From Corinectria fuckeliana (lineage: Eukaryota; Ascomycota; Sordariomycetes; Hypocreales; Nectriaceae), in assembly GCA_019137255.1 (NCBI GenBank), contig WPDH01000042.1, forward strand, positions 62,001 through 126,000: DNA of 64,000 nt, read 5' to 3'. Shown piece by piece: positions 9,091 to 20,842 of the stretch (position 1 is the stretch's first letter; the number at the start of each line of letters is the position of its first letter). The position numbers were made by a program, and so were the translations under genes. A model generated the notes under the pieces. It saw only the letters and a program-made list of their open reading frames with translations, was not told the origin of the DNA and ran no database searches.

Positions 9091-12000
9091 ATGACTTCTC
9101 CTCGCGATCCCACGCGACTCCGTCAGGGCCTCAATCCTCTCACCACGTCCTCGCTCGGCGTCTACAACAACCCGCTCGCCACGCCCATGTCCGCCCTCTC
9201 CATGACCTCGTCTCATCTTCACTCGGTCCAGACCCCCGCCAGCACCATTCAGCCCTACAATCCTCAGCAATGGGCCGTCACGCCCGTTGGCGGCCCAGAC
9301 CGGCCCAGCCAATTTGTCGTCGAGCCTCAAAGTAAGCTCCATGCCATCCTGCCATCGCATGGCTCGTCAGACGTGCTCGCTCGTCCATGAAGCTCAAGCC
9401 CACTGACATATTGTAGGGTCACCTCTACCGCCGCCTCCATATAGCCCTCCGAGAAGCCAGCAACAAGTCTCAATGGGCTCTGCTTTCGAAGGTACACCAG
9501 TGTCGACTCCAACACCGCCGCCGCGGATCAACCCGAACGTCCATCGACCGTCTCCAGAAGCCCAGAATGCAATCAACCCCTCCTTCCCACCGCCCCCGGG
9601 AGGAACGTCTCGGCGCTTTGGGCTTCCTTCGCTGAGAAGTCGAAGAGAAAACGACCGCAACTCCCCGGACCCTCACCCAGCCATGCCCATGCATTCCCAC
9701 AGGCAGAGCATGATAATACAAACCTCATTCCAACCGTCGCCACCAGATCATGCGGGTCCCTCTGGGTACCCTCAACAAGGGCCCCCAGCCGCCCGCAGAG
9801 CTGCCTCGGCTGGCGCCATCGAGACGCCGACCTCCGCTCGCTCACGATCAGGGTCGCAAACGAGATGGGCGCCCGGTATGCCTCTCCCTCCGCCTCCACC
9901 CGGACCGCCTCCACCCGGGTCAAGATCGCAAAGCGTCCAGAGTATGGATCGGACTAGTGTTCCCATCATATCCCCGCCTACCCGCCGTCGTGCTCCCTCT
10001 GGCGTAACGACTCTAGGTCCCGTCCCGCCGACCCCAGCGGATTGGGTTGATACTGAGAATGAGCCCGCCCCTCAAAATCGCGGTCGCTCGCCCGGGCTGA
10101 CAATCGACACTGTCACCGCCAGCACTGCCAGTCCACCCGCTGACGCCTTGACTTCGTCTGCATCCAGCGCTAGTGGCTTGAACAGGACGAGGGCGGTGCG
10201 CCGTGACAAGACGATCCTCCAGAGGCGGACAGAAAGTCGAACCCGTGAAAGTGGTCGTGGGTCCATTGACGAGACGGTTCACTCGAATAATGCCGTATCG
10301 GATATCGCGGTCCCTGACGAAGCAGGTGGACTTACTCTCAGACCAAACGTGGGCAGATCAACGCCACGCAGCGCCGGAAGGGCGTTGGCTGAGCATACGC
10401 CCAAGACTGCTGACTCCCAACAAGATCCCCAAAACTTGACGCCTAGGGCACTTCCATCTGGCAAACTCCCTCAAGAAGCAGAGACGCCGCCTTTCTCTCC
10501 ATACCACAGTTCCAAGCAATCCCAGTACGTCGGTAGCAGCTCGAAGGTTGTAGCTCCGAAGGCTCTCCCAACTCCTCCACCTCATACCCGCTCAGCATCA
10601 AGCTCAAGGCCTCGAGAAACGTCCCGCCCACCTGCATTTGCGTCCATCCCTGTCTCAAAACACTCCATCGTCACCCAAACGGCGGACCAGTTCGCTGCCG
10701 GCACTATTGAGCGTTTCCAAGTATTCGCAGCCAGCGAGGCGACGGCTTCCGTGGATGCAGACCGGGTGCGCATGTTCGCTGACTTCATTGTCAACGAATC
10801 GAGAATCAGACGAGAACGATACGCGGGGGCTATTGGAGCTATGGGGTCCGAGATCTTTGACCTGACACGCGATCTCTTCCGGCCAATGGTTGGTTCAGGG
10901 CGACGCGAGTCGAACACCTCACAGGATGAATACACTCCGGACTCTTCTGAGCCTACACGCTCTCATCGCGGATCGATTGGTTCCAGCCAGCGTCCTGATG
11001 ACATCGTCCACTCGGCTCCCAATTCTGCGGGCATCTCGTCGTCACCGAGCGGTGCGCCCAACGGCAACTGGGCAAGCAACTACATGCCCTCCCTGTCCCC
11101 CATTCTTAGCATGAGTGTAAGCGACAACCATGATGAAGGTGACTCCCGAGGAAGGCCACCGAGTCGCTGGTGGGAGGTAGATTCTCAAGGCGAACCGTCC
11201 CACGCCATGGAACGATCCAAGCGCGAGTCCAAGTACATGGGCGTGTCCAAGACGCAGTGGGTTGAGGACGATGTTAACACGGCAAGCCATGGAGGCACGA
11301 GTGAGCCGGGCTCATCTTCCGAGTACCCGCCAGAGAAGACGGGCTGGCATGATCAGTCGCCGAGCCTGACCCCGCAGCCCACGACATTTTCCAATAACTC
11401 GTTGGGATCAAGTCCGGTTTCTACTGCTAACCGCGAGTATCTGGATGTTTCCCGCCTCGTCACCATGCCACCCCCCTATCCGAGGCATCATCCCGCCGTC
11501 AACAACAACCACCCCGAGTTAACTTCGATCCGAGTCGCGGTTCGATCATTGAGCGAGCTATCAGATGTCACGACTGTAAAGGAGAAATTTGCCGCCGAGA
11601 GCGCGAAGCGGCGGGAGCAGTTCGCCAAAGCAGTGGCCGAGCGACGAGCAGCCCTCAGAACAAACCTGCAGCAGGAGATCAACTCTGGAAACCTAGGCTA
11701 CGCAGATGCAGCGGCCATTGAATCGGATTCACAGAAGGCCGAAATGGGGGACAAGAAGGAGCTAGAGAAGACGGAGTACGAGCAGTTCCAGAACCAGGTG
11801 GTCGTGCCCCTGAACGAGCTGCTGATGGGCCGCATCAACACTGCCACGGATCTCTTCGACGACCTGTCCCGCCATCTATTCGATAATGAACAAAACGATG
11901 CCGACATGCCGCAAGAGGAGGGTGACGACAGACCTGAGCTCCTGGAGAAGTTGACACTCCTCAAATGGGTCTTTGAGGCGCGCGAGGCTTTGCACCGAGC

Positions 12001-12739
12001 CAACTACGACCTCCTTTCGGACCGCAACGGCCGCTATTGCGAAGTGGTCATGACTCCATACCGGCTCTCTGGGAATACCGAGAAGCTCAAGTCGGCTGAG
12101 GCGTTCTTTGCCGAGGACTCGTCTAGGCGGGAGTACGCGTTTGCCAACGAGGTCTTGGACCGAACGCGAGACTTCCGGTCCGTCGTCGAAGAGGCCGTGG
12201 AGCGTGGTGTGTCGCTGCAGCTGTCGGCGTTCTGGGATATTGCGCCGCCGCTGTGCGGGCTGCTAGACAAGGTGCCGCTCGACCTCGAGGGGTTCAACAT
12301 CCAAATCCCCGCGGCCGAGTTCGACGAGAACCCGTCGTACCACGTGTACCCGATGCAGTACCTCTTCAGCCTCCTGCTGCACGCCGAGAAGAGCACGTAC
12401 CAGTTCATCGAGTCGCACACGAACCTGCTATGCCTGCTGCACGAGGTCAAGGAGGCCGTGGTGCACGCCAAGTGCAAGGTGCTGGAGACGCAGACGGCCG
12501 AGGCGGACGGCACGCCCATCCCCGCCGAGGAGCGCGACGCCCGCGCGCAGCGCATGCGGCAGGCCGAGGAGCGCCGCCTGACCGAGGACCTCAAGGAGAA
12601 GGTCCGCGTGGTGCAGGACCAGTGGAAGAGCGCGCTTGGCGAGAACCTGAAAGGTGTCAAGGAGCGGCTCGGCGAGTGGCTTCTGTCGATGGGCGGGTGG
12701 GACGAAGCGCTGGAGGACGGAGGCGTAGGCTCAGTCTAA
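9091..12739 (+). CDS. Conserved-looking fungal protein, Pro/Ser-rich with coiled-coil C-terminal half
   Basis: Function not recognised. Exons 9091-9331 and 9417-12739 (intron GTAAGC..CTGAC..TTGTAG) give 1187 residues. The first ~500 residues are low in complexity: rich in Pro, Ser, Thr and Arg, with polyproline runs near residue 240 (PLPPPPPGPPPPGSRS). A more ordered helical stretch around 500-570 (ADQFAAGTIERFQVFAASEA, DRVRMFADFIVNESRIRRER) is followed by another Ser-rich linker. From ~780 to the end the protein is charged and helical (EKFAAESAKRREQFAKAVAE, LKWVFEAREALHRANYDLL, FLSLLLHAEKSTYQF-like segments), suggesting coiled coils. No membrane segment, signal peptide or enzyme motif is seen. 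Codon use is GC3-rich towards the 3' end, as in expressed neighbours. An adaptor or scaffold role is only a guess from architecture. Confidence 0.85.
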
Positions 12740-13347
12740 GACGATGGCAGGTCAGAGCCCAATACAAACTACAAGAGAGGGAGACGGAGACGGAGGTGCA
12801 AATGGAGATGGAGATGGGAGACGGAGGGAGCAAGACAAGAGAAGTGCTGATACCCCCAAAAGCCTGACACTTATGGCTTGAGCGTTGGACTTGATTTCTT
12901 GCATATATACCTCTTTTTGAGAGTCGACGCGGGACTGAAGAGATGCGTCCTAGTTATGGAATGAGATATGATTATATGGATCTTAATTAATACGACGTCC
13001 CTAGATGATGGTAATGACTGCTAGGAATATGTCCGTCAATTCCACGCTTGGGTATTTATACAATAGTTAGGTGGGTGGGTGGTGCTTGAGCCATCTCTCC
13101 TCTGCGCCAAGACCTATAATTTTACATTCTTCTTCTTCTTCTTCTTCTTCTTCTTCTTCCCCCTCCTCCTCTTCGTTGATGGAGTTTGTCGTGTCGATTG
13201 CGTTGTTTTCGAGCTGCTTGGTAGGTATGTGGTCGTGTCTAAGTGTGGTGGTGTGTCCAAGTTGCGTGGTGTGTAACTGGCGCCGCCTCCGATGCTCACA
13301 GCCCATAAACCGATCATACAACCAGAAAGATACCCTGTATTCCACGC
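12740..13347. other. Convergent 3' spacer with (TTC)n repeat
   Basis: Lies between the 3' ends of the 1187-residue protein gene and FMC1. It holds a TTC microsatellite at 13127-13159; no gene is supported. Confidence 0.6.
13127..13159. repeat. (TTC)n trinucleotide repeat
   Basis: About eleven TTC units in noncoding DNA just beyond the FMC1 stop codon. Confidence 0.9.
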
Positions 13348-13683
13348 CTACTTCTTCAAATCATACTCCACGGGCAGGTCCATGCCGACCCGTCTCGCCG
13401 TCAGCCGCACGCGCTCCTCCTCGTCCATGCCCATGCCGGGGTTGTACCGCTCGACCAGCGTGGCGTACAGCCGCTGGGAGCGGAGGTAGGCGACGGCCTG
13501 GGCGGCGGCGTCGGCGCGGGCCGAGGCGGGTGCGGTGGCGGGCGCGGTGGCGAAGGACTCGCGGAGGCGGGCGTGCAGCGGCGAGCGCGGCGCCGCGAGG
13601 ATGGGCCGCGGCGGGAGTTCGCGGAGAATGGCGCGGTAGAGCGAGCGGACAGAGGCGGAGGCGGAGGAGGCGGTGGTGGCCAT
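13348..13683 (-). CDS. FMC1: Mitochondrial F1-ATPase assembly factor FMC1 (LYR-type)
   Basis: Small matrix protein that supports assembly of the F1 sector together with the Atp12 chaperone. A single exon codes 111 residues. The LYR-like motif SLYRAILRELP lies near residues 14-24. The C-terminal part has the family-like LVERYNPGMGMDEEERVRLTA segment followed by RRVGMDLPVEY and a short Lys end. The Ala/Ser-rich beginning (MATTASSASASVRS) could be a targeting sequence. The frame is open upstream of this ATG, but that part is Pro/Ser-rich and unrelated. The gene is divergent from HAL2 and its start lies 636-813 bp from the HAL2 candidate starts. Confidence 0.88.
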   Translation of the reverse strand: MATTASSASASVRSLYRAILRELPPRPILAAPRSPLHARLRESFATAPATAPASARADAAAQAVAYLRSQRLYATLVERYNPGMGMDEEERVRLTARRVGMDLPVEYDLKK

Positions 13684-14319
13684 GGTGGGTGGGCGGGTGG
13701 GCGGGTAGGCGGACGTGGAGGAGGAGCTTGCTTGGGGTGGTTGGAGCTGCGAAGTAGTGAAGCTGGAGTTGCAGCAGCTGGTGAGAACTTGGAGATGGAG
13801 GTTTGGAGGTTGGAAGAGCGGGCCAATCACACCGCCGAATGGCTTCGCTGGAGCCGAAAAATTGTTAGTGCGCCGAGACGGCCAGAGAGAAAACTGCCCC
13901 TCATCGCCCGCGCGGTTCCTTAGTAGGCCTATGTGGTGATGGAGGGGCAAATGGCATCACCGTGGGTTGAGCCAGTGTCAGCGAAACACGCATCGCATCA
14001 CATCGCATACGTACAGGCACAGCATAACAAGGAGACACATGCAGTATTATAACTCTCTCCTCTTAGATAAATCGCCTGTTTCAATTAGACCTACCTACCT
14101 ATTCCAGTGGCAAGCCCAATTCATCCCACTGTCTCTTACGAAACAAAGTCCCACGCCCGTCGTCATCGCCGCCGTGGTCCCCCACACACACCACCACCGC
14201 CATCCTCCTCACCACCAACCAGACCACAGCGACGACCCGCCCGACGACCCGCCGGCCTTTGTAGAACCCTTATTATAATAATTCCTTTCTCTGCTGCTGC
14301 TGCTTGCTGCTGTCGACTC
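13684..14319. other. Divergent promoter region FMC1 / HAL2
   Basis: Contains the upstream region of both genes. The part before HAL2 is rich in C and CA/CAC repeats (14180-14230). No additional gene is supported. Confidence 0.5.
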
Positions 14320-15570
14320 ATGTACATCCCCAGTCCTCGCCTCCTGCTACTCTCCCTCCTCATCGTCACGCTGGCTGTCCTGCTCTCGCCGTCACCCTTC
14401 CTCCCCCGTCTCCGCCAGCTCTCCGCCCACTTCCTCACCACCACGAGCACCGCTCCCGCCGCCTTCTTCTCCTCCCTCCGGCCGTCTGCCTCCGCCATGG
14501 CCTCCTCCGCCTACTCCTCCGAGCTCAAGATCGCCGAGCTGGCCGTGCAGCGCGCCGCCATCCTCACCAAGCGCGTCTTCCACGAAAAGGCCAAGGGCAC
14601 CGTCGACAAGAACGACAAGAGCCCCGTGACCATCGGCGACTTTGGCGCGCAGGCGCTCATCATCGCCGCCCTGCAGCACCACTTCCCCGCCGACGCCATC
14701 GTCGCCGAGGAGGAGGCCGCGCAGCTGCGCGACGACGCCGCCCTGGCGCAGACCATCTGGGACCTCGTCAGCTCCACCCGGCTCGACGACGCCGCGGCCG
14801 AGGCGCTGCTCGGCGGGCCCGTCCAGGACGCCGACGCCATGCTCGAGCTGATCGACCGCGGAGGCAGCCCCGGCGGCGCCTCGGGCCGCATCTGGACAAT
14901 CGACCCCATCGACGGCACCAAGGGCTTCCTGCGCGGCGGCCAGTACGCCGTGTGCCTGGGCCTCATGGTCGACGCCGACGTCAAGGTCGGCGTGCTCGGC
15001 TGCCCCAACCTGCCCGTCGACGACGCCGCCCGCCTCACCGCCGACATTGGCGCCAACGCGACCGACGAGGGCCGCGGCGTCGTCTTCTCCGCCGTCCTGG
15101 GCCACGGCGCCACCAGCCGCGCTCTGACCGCCGGAGCCCTCGCCCCGGCGAAGCCCATCTCCATGCGCGGCCTCGACGACCTCTCGCGCGCCACCTTCTG
15201 CGAGAGCGTCGAGGCCGGCCACTCGGCCCACGACGACCAGGCCCTCATCTCCCAGAAGCTCGGCATCACCGCGCCCAGCGTCCGCATGGACAGCCAGGCC
15301 AAGTACGGCTCCATCGCCCGCGGCGCCGGCGACATCTACCTCCGCCTACCTGTAAAGGCCACCTACCAGGAAAAGATCTGGGATCACGCCGCCGGTGACC
15401 TGATCGTCCGCGAGGCCGGTGGTCAGGTTACCGACATCCACGGCAAGCGCCTGGACTTTGGCGTTGGCCGAACACTCGCCAACAACAAGGGCGTCATTGC
15501 CGCCCCGGCTGCCGTCCACGCCAAGGTCCTAGAAGTAGTCCAGGAGGTTCTCGGTGCGAAGCAGTCGTAA
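14320..15570 (+). CDS. MET22: 3'(2'),5'-bisphosphate nucleotidase
   Basis: Removes the 3' phosphate from PAP and PAPS, protecting sulfate assimilation and RNA processing from PAP; this family (HAL2/MET22) is inhibited by Li+ and Na+. From the internal ATG at 14497 the protein is 357 residues, the same length as the yeast enzyme. Metal-site motifs seen (numbered from 14497): TIGDFG with D48, AEEEAA at 70-75, WTIDPIDGT with D136 and D139, and WDHAAGD near the C-terminus. An in-frame ATG at 14320 adds 59 residues, including a strongly hydrophobic run (LLLLSLLIVTLAVLLSP); I give this longer span, but the core enzyme starts at 14497. No intron is needed. Very high GC3 creates long antisense open frames, which I regard as shadows. 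It converges on the uL6m gene with 246 bp between stops. Confidence 0.93.
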   Translation: MYIPSPRLLLLSLLIVTLAVLLSPSPFLPRLRQLSAHFLTTTSTAPAAFFSSLRPSASAMASSAYSSELKIAELAVQRAAILTKRVFHEKAKGTVDKNDKSPVTIGDFGAQALIIAALQHHFPADAIVAEEEAAQLRDDAALAQTIWDLVSSTRLDDAAAEALLGGPVQDADAMLELIDRGGSPGGASGRIWTIDPIDGTKGFLRGGQYAVCLGLMVDADVKVGVLGCPNLPVDDAARLTADIGANATDEGRGVVFSAVLGHGATSRALTAGALAPAKPISMRGLDDLSRATFCESVEAGHSAHDDQALISQKLGITAPSVRMDSQAKYGSIARGAGDIYLRLPVKATYQEKIWDHAAGDLIVREAGGQVTDIHGKRLDFGVGRTLANNKGVIAAPAAVHAKVLEVVQEVLGAKQS

Positions 15571-15816
15571 ACAACTGGCGTGTTTAATATAAAAAGCAAT
15601 AAGAAGCCCGGTTCAAGTAAACAGGCCAGGATATAGGGTCATAAAAGCGAGAATCCAAGAGTTGATTTTATATGCCTTGACAGATAATACACGTCTGTAC
15701 ACACACGAGACTAGAATACACACGCAAGCAGCGTCCCACCAAGTCGGCCTGCTGCCCAACCAAACACGCATTCCGAGTAGCCACCAGTCACTGGTGGTGC
15801 CCTGTCTGAGAGCCTT

Positions 15817-16746
15817 CTATTTGATCTTCTTCTGCTTCAGCTTAATCGTCTGGTCGTTAACAAAGACGCCTTTGCCTTTGTATGGCTCCGGGGGGCGCCA
15901 CTTGCGCACGCGGCCGGCAAAGGACATGAGCACCTCACGGTCGATACCCTCGATAAGGATACGGGTGGGCGAGGGCGTGGTGACAGTGACGCCACGAGGG
16001 ATCCCCTCCTCGACCGGATGCGTGAATCCAAGCTTGAGACACAGGAATCGCTGTTCAGGATACTCCTCCTTGGCACCACGCTCCTCGACACTGGCTCGGT
16101 AGCCAACGCCGACGAGCCGCAAGATCGCCGTGTGGCCTTCCGAGACACCCATAATGTAATTCTTGAGATATGCCCACGATGTGCCTATGTAGAAGAAGAC
16201 GGGTTGTCAGCAAAAAAGGTCTGAAGAACAGAGCGCGGAGACCGAAACTCACCCCACATCTCCTTCTGTTGCTTAATGTCCGTATCCTGGACGGTCAGGA
16301 TTGCCATTCGGTTTTCCTCATCGTGTTTCACCTCCACGAAGTCGGGAACCTCGAGATCCAAAGATCCTGTACCACCCAATCAGTAACGATGTTCTCAATG
16401 CCTCTCTCTGCGCTCATGCTAGCTCCCCAAGTCGGGCAAAGAACGCACCAAGAGGTCCCTTGATCGTAATCGTCTTCTTGTAGATCTTCTTGTACGATGT
16501 CATATCCCTCTTCGCCTTGGCCTCGCCGACAAGCAGCTCCACACCTGGCGGCACTGAGATGGGCGTCCGACCCAGTTTCGAGGATCGTTTCGTCGTCGTC
16601 GAGAAGAGAGCGGTCGAGGTAGCGCGAGGCGTCGCGGTTTGCCATGCTGGCACGAGGAACCCGGGAAGCGTCACCGGCGCTGATGAGGAGGCCGCAATGG
16701 CACGGCTAATTGCCTTCCCCCGGCTGGGAGCAAACATGGCAGCCAT
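15817..16746 (-). CDS. MRPL6: Mitochondrial large-subunit ribosomal protein uL6m
   Basis: Component of the mitochondrial 54S subunit. Minus-strand exons 16746-16449, 16366-16253 and 16184-15817 give 259 residues. Residues 1-~50 are a mitochondrial-type presequence rich in Ala, Arg and Ser (FAPSRGKAISRAIAAS). The L6 core begins at SKLGRTPISVPPGVEL. Splicing at both introns restores conserved L6 text: ITIKGPLG joined to SLDLEVPDFVEV, and KQQKEMWG joined to TSWAYLKNYIMGVSEG. The C-terminal domain has LVGVGYRA, FTHPVE, GIDREVLMSFAGRVRKWRPPEPYKGKG, ending in Lys-rich IKLKQKKIK. A second ATG three codons downstream (16737) could also serve as start. A longer upstream in-frame ATG at 16890 would put non-targeting residues in front and is less likely. 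Confidence 0.94.
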
Positions 16747-17186
16747 TGATTCAACCTTACTGTTCGCTCGGGTCAAAGGATGGATGTCGGTCGTGAGCCA
16801 GGTCGAGTTGCTGATGGAAAGCTTGACTTTTCGACGCTTAGTCACAGTGTCACGTGTACGAGCATTGCACGACAGATTGGATGGAACCATTATTGCAGCC
16901 TCAGCTCAAATATATAAATCCATACGACCAAAATGCGCATTCACTTTAGCGGTCTATCATGAAGGGAACTTCGAGTTGGTACCAATATGTACTTATTTTG
17001 ACTGATTGGTTTGGTCTCATACAATTACCGTCTGAATTGTACTACCACTGCCGAGGATATCTAGAAACCCCTTTCATCAATTACTACAACCACCCTGAAT
17101 GGAATTGGTCCAGGCCGGCTATGCACCAAGATGCATCTCAACGGAGACATAGGCCCATAGGATTACAATAGAGTAGAGCGTATGCT
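16747..17186. other. Spacer between uL6m start and beta-tubulin 3' end
   Basis: Holds the upstream region of the uL6m gene, including a CACGTG at 16851-16856, and the downstream region of beta-tubulin. No gene is supported. Confidence 0.5.
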
Positions 17187-18908
17187 TTACTCCTCGCCCT
17201 CGAGGATGCCCTCCTCCTCGTACTCCTCCTCCTCCTCGTCAATACCAGCATCCTGGTATTGCTGGTACTCGGAGACCAGGTCGTTCATGTTGGACTCAGC
17301 CTCAGTGAACTCCATCTCGTCCATACCCTCACCAGTGTACCAATGCAAGAAAGCCTTGCGTCGGAACATGGCAGTGAACTGCTCGCCAATACGCTTGAAG
17401 AGCTCCTGGATAGAAGTGGAGTTACCGATGAAGGTGGAAGACATGGTAAGGCCACGGGGAGGGATGGCGCAGAGGGCAGTCTGGATGTTGTTGGGGATCC
17501 ACTCGACGAAGTAAGACGAGTTCTTGTTCTGGACCATGCGCATCTGGTCCTCGACCTCCTTCATGGCAACACGGCCACGGCTTGGGGGACGTTAGCGGGC
17601 AATTCTCAGTAATTCTCACAGCGGGAAATACTCACAAGATGGCAGAGCAGGTTAGGTAGCGACCGTTGCGGAAGTCGGAGGCAGCCATCATGTTCTTGGG
17701 GTCGAACATCTGCTGGGTCAACTCTGGAACGCTGACAGCGCGGAAAGAGTGGGCACCACGGCTAGTCAGGGGAGCGAAGCCGACCATGAAGAAGTGCAGG
17801 CGGGGGAAGGGAACCATGTTGACGGCCAGCTTTCGAAGATCAGAGTTCAGCTGACCAGGGAATCGGAGGCAGGTGGTGACGCCCGACATGACGGCAGAGA
17901 CCAGGTAGTTCAGGTCGCCGTATGAGGGGTTGGACAGCTTAAGAGTGCGCATGCAGATATCGTAGAGAGCCTCGTTGTCAATACAGAATGTCTCGTCGGA
18001 GTTCTCAACCAGCTGATGAATGGAGAGGGTGGCGTTGTAGGGCTCAACGACGGTGTCGGAGACCTTGGGGGAGGGCACAACGGAGAAGGTGGCCATCATT
18101 CGGTCGGGGAACTCCTCGCGGATCTTGGAGATGAGAAGCGTACCCATACCGGCACCGGTACCACCACCGAGAGAGTGGGTGATCTGGAAGCCCTGGAGGG
18201 AGTCGCAACCCTCGGCCTCACGACGGACAACGTCGAGGACCTGGTCGACAAGCTCGGCACCCTCAGTGTAGTGACCCTTGGCCCAGTTGTTGCCAGCACC
18301 GGACTGACCAAAGACGAAGTTGTCGGGGCGGAAGAGCTGGCCGAAAGGACCGGCACGGACAGCGTCCATGGTACCGGGCTCGAGATCAACGAGGACGGCG
18401 CGGGGGACATACTTGTTGCCAGAGGCCTAAGGGTTTTGTGGTGTGAGTTGGGCATTCGGCAGATAATGACGGAGTTGGGTTTTTTTTTTCACGTACCTCG
18501 TTGAAGTAGACGCTCATGCGCTCGAGCTGGAGCTCGGAGTTGCCGGCGTAGACACCGTTGCTGTCAAGACCATGCTCGCCAGAGATGGTCTGCCAGAAAG
18601 CAGCACCGATTTGGTTACCCTATCCACGCGTTGTTAGTGAATCCCCGCACGGCGAACAATCGAGGAGGAGGTAGGCACTTACGCACTGGCCGGTCTGGAT
18701 GTGGACCTATATTGCAGAAGACACAGTTAGCCATCTCGTCCCATAATCACGTCGTGGTTGCGGCCACGATCTTTGTTGTGCTGGAGGCGGTGGAAGCCCT
18801 TCGGCGGGGTAGAATCAGGGGCAGCGCTGCCCGGGCAGGAAACGGGACGCGTCGTCGACGAGACACGCAGAGCAGAGCGAGAAGCGGTTCACTTACAATC
18901 TCACGCAT
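17187..18908 (-). CDS. TUB2: Beta-tubulin
   Basis: Forms the alpha/beta heterodimer of microtubules and binds GTP at the exchangeable site. Minus-strand exons 18908-18897 (MREI), 18706-18683, 18619-18497, 18426-17636 and 17580-17187 code 447 residues, the standard length. Introns after codons 4, 12 and 53 and within codon 317 match the pattern common in Sordariomycetes. Visible landmarks are HIQTGQCGNQIG, the GTP-binding GGGTGAGMG, TRP-free core segments such as PFGQLFRPDNFVFGQSGAG, and the acidic C-terminal tail ending EEEEEYEEEGILEGEE. Benzimidazole-target positions read as the sensitive type: F167 (ATFSVV), E198 and F200 (SDETFC). The last splice gives SAIFRGRV; reading through it would break the conserved Phe-Arg. 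Confidence 0.97.
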
Positions 18909-20842
18909 GTTGGCGGTTGTGAATGGGATGTGGATGAACGAGGAGGAAGAGTAGTGAGTGAGCAAAGATGCAGGTCGAAGGTCCGCGAGAGCTGAGCTAG
19001 CTTTCAAGACTGAACGGAGTGGGTTGGAAGGTGTAGGACACGGTCAGGGAGAGTGTTGATTTTCGTTGGAGGGCGGGACGTGAAATTGTTCACCGCCCCC
19101 AAAAACCCACCAAACCCACCCACCGCGCCCACCAGAGGGGAAGGGGCTAGGCTTGTGGCCTGGGGGCCTGAGGGCGCGCGCCCAGCGCACTTTCGCTTGT
19201 TTACCTCATGGCCCGTGCGTCGCTCAGAGGGGCAAGGTGCCAACGCAAGGCACCCGCCGGCACCCGCCAAAGTCCGGCCAGAATGGAACACACCACCAGT
19301 ACGTAGGCCTACTTGAGTATCTTATAAACAAGAGAGGTCGTATCTCTAAGTGTCAGACGAGGAAGATTCAGAGAGCGCGCATGCTGTGATACATATCAAG
19401 GCTCCATGTCTTCCTAGCTGCCAACTTACCAGCGGCAACTCTGCATTGGCAGAGACCGCCAGGAGGCTGGCCACGTATTTCCACTGACGGCCCGGGGCGC
19501 CACGAGAACCTACCCCACTGCTCACTTGTCAAGCGTAGCGCTCCAGTGGATGAGCCAAGATACGGGGTCGACAGGCGAGATATTGGATCGACATTAGGCA
19601 TTTGCCTGGGAAAGGGGAAAGTGAGGCGGCAGCTTCACGACACCTACCCCGGGTTACTTGTACGTTTATCGAAGGAGCTGCGAAGCCCTCTGCTCTTCTT
19701 GGTGCAGGTCTTACACTAATAACTTGTGCTGAGCCGATGATGTGTGACCTTGGGCTACGGTCTCATTTGTCCAAAAACCATTTATTTATTTATTTATACT
19801 CTATAGACCTAGAAGGTAGATAGTGCTTCTATTCTATGTAGATACAGGAAAAACCATGGAATTGGACGAAAACCCGTATCCTTTACATAACGGACCCGGG
19901 TCGGGCCCCTTGTGCTGTCGCTGCGCGTGAGTAAATAGTCCTTTTGCCAGGACTGGAGTCATCCCATTTCCTAGAGGGCTAGGAAAAAAGTTAAAGAGAG
20001 GGAAAGGGAGAAAGGGAAAAGGAAAAAGGGAAATAAAAAGGAAAAAAGAGGTAAAGGAGGGAGAAATGGTTGACTGAATGTTGAGCGCCTGGTCCGCTGC
20101 GGGAGCGGAGCGGTTGAGTGTCGGGATCGTGCCGGCTGGGCGAGTTTGGGTTGCTTCACAGTTTCCAAAAACCATTAAATAATAACTAAAGCTAGCGGCC
20201 AAGCCGCACTTGTGGAACCCTACGCATTTCAAAACTGCAATTACGACGTATATGCGTCGAAGCACTGACAAGTCACAACCTCCTCACTATCATGTACGAC
20301 ACAGGCTGTCGTGTCCAGACCACCCTACACCATCGGACGAAAATATCATATCTCTTTCATGATCGAAACAAGAGACCACTCACACTGCAAGTAGGGCACT
20401 TAGCAGACTCTAGGATATCCTCACCTGTTGCTAGCCGCCCGCAAGTAGAACAGCTAATTGTCAAGCTGTTGGACAAACCTTTCTTGTTAGCCATAGCGTA
20501 GAGGGACCAGAATGGTAAAAAGGAAAGTAGGGGGGAAAGGTAAGGCCAAGTTTTATGAACTTGGGTACTGAATTCAATCCCCACTATGCTCCTGCACCTC
20601 TAAAACCCATGCCTGTACCTAGTCCTATGCCGTGACACCCACAGCCCAAGACCATCACATTTACCGTAGAGGTGCATCGTTGGTACTGGTGAAAGGACGT
20701 GGCATACATTGGCCGACAGTAATGCCAAGAAGGCAAGGCGACAAGGCGTAGGTTACAATGTAACGTGATGCTACGAGGAAACATTGATGTCCATTTTCAT
20801 ATACATCCCACATGGTTCAGTCATATTCAATATTTAATCCCC
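18909..20842. other. 1.9-kb spacer upstream of beta-tubulin and downstream of GCN20
   Basis: Promoter side of beta-tubulin (18909 upward) and 3' side of GCN20. It includes a purine-rich low-complexity tract at ~19980-20070. No gene or structural RNA is supported. Confidence 0.5.
19980..20070. repeat. Purine-rich (GGGAAA-like) low-complexity tract
   Basis: An almost pure A/G run on the + strand with many GGGAAA and AAAGGG units in noncoding DNA. Confidence 0.7.

Noticed and set aside
14392..15335. Two long minus-strand open frames (about 275 codons each) opposite the nucleotidase gene
   Set aside because: They mirror the very GC-rich third codon positions of HAL2/MET22, and their sequence is low-complexity Gly/Ala/Val/Asp or Ser/Arg/Ala text without motifs.
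17259..18504. Plus-strand open frames opposite beta-tubulin
   Set aside because: Shadows of the highly conserved, codon-biased tubulin exons.
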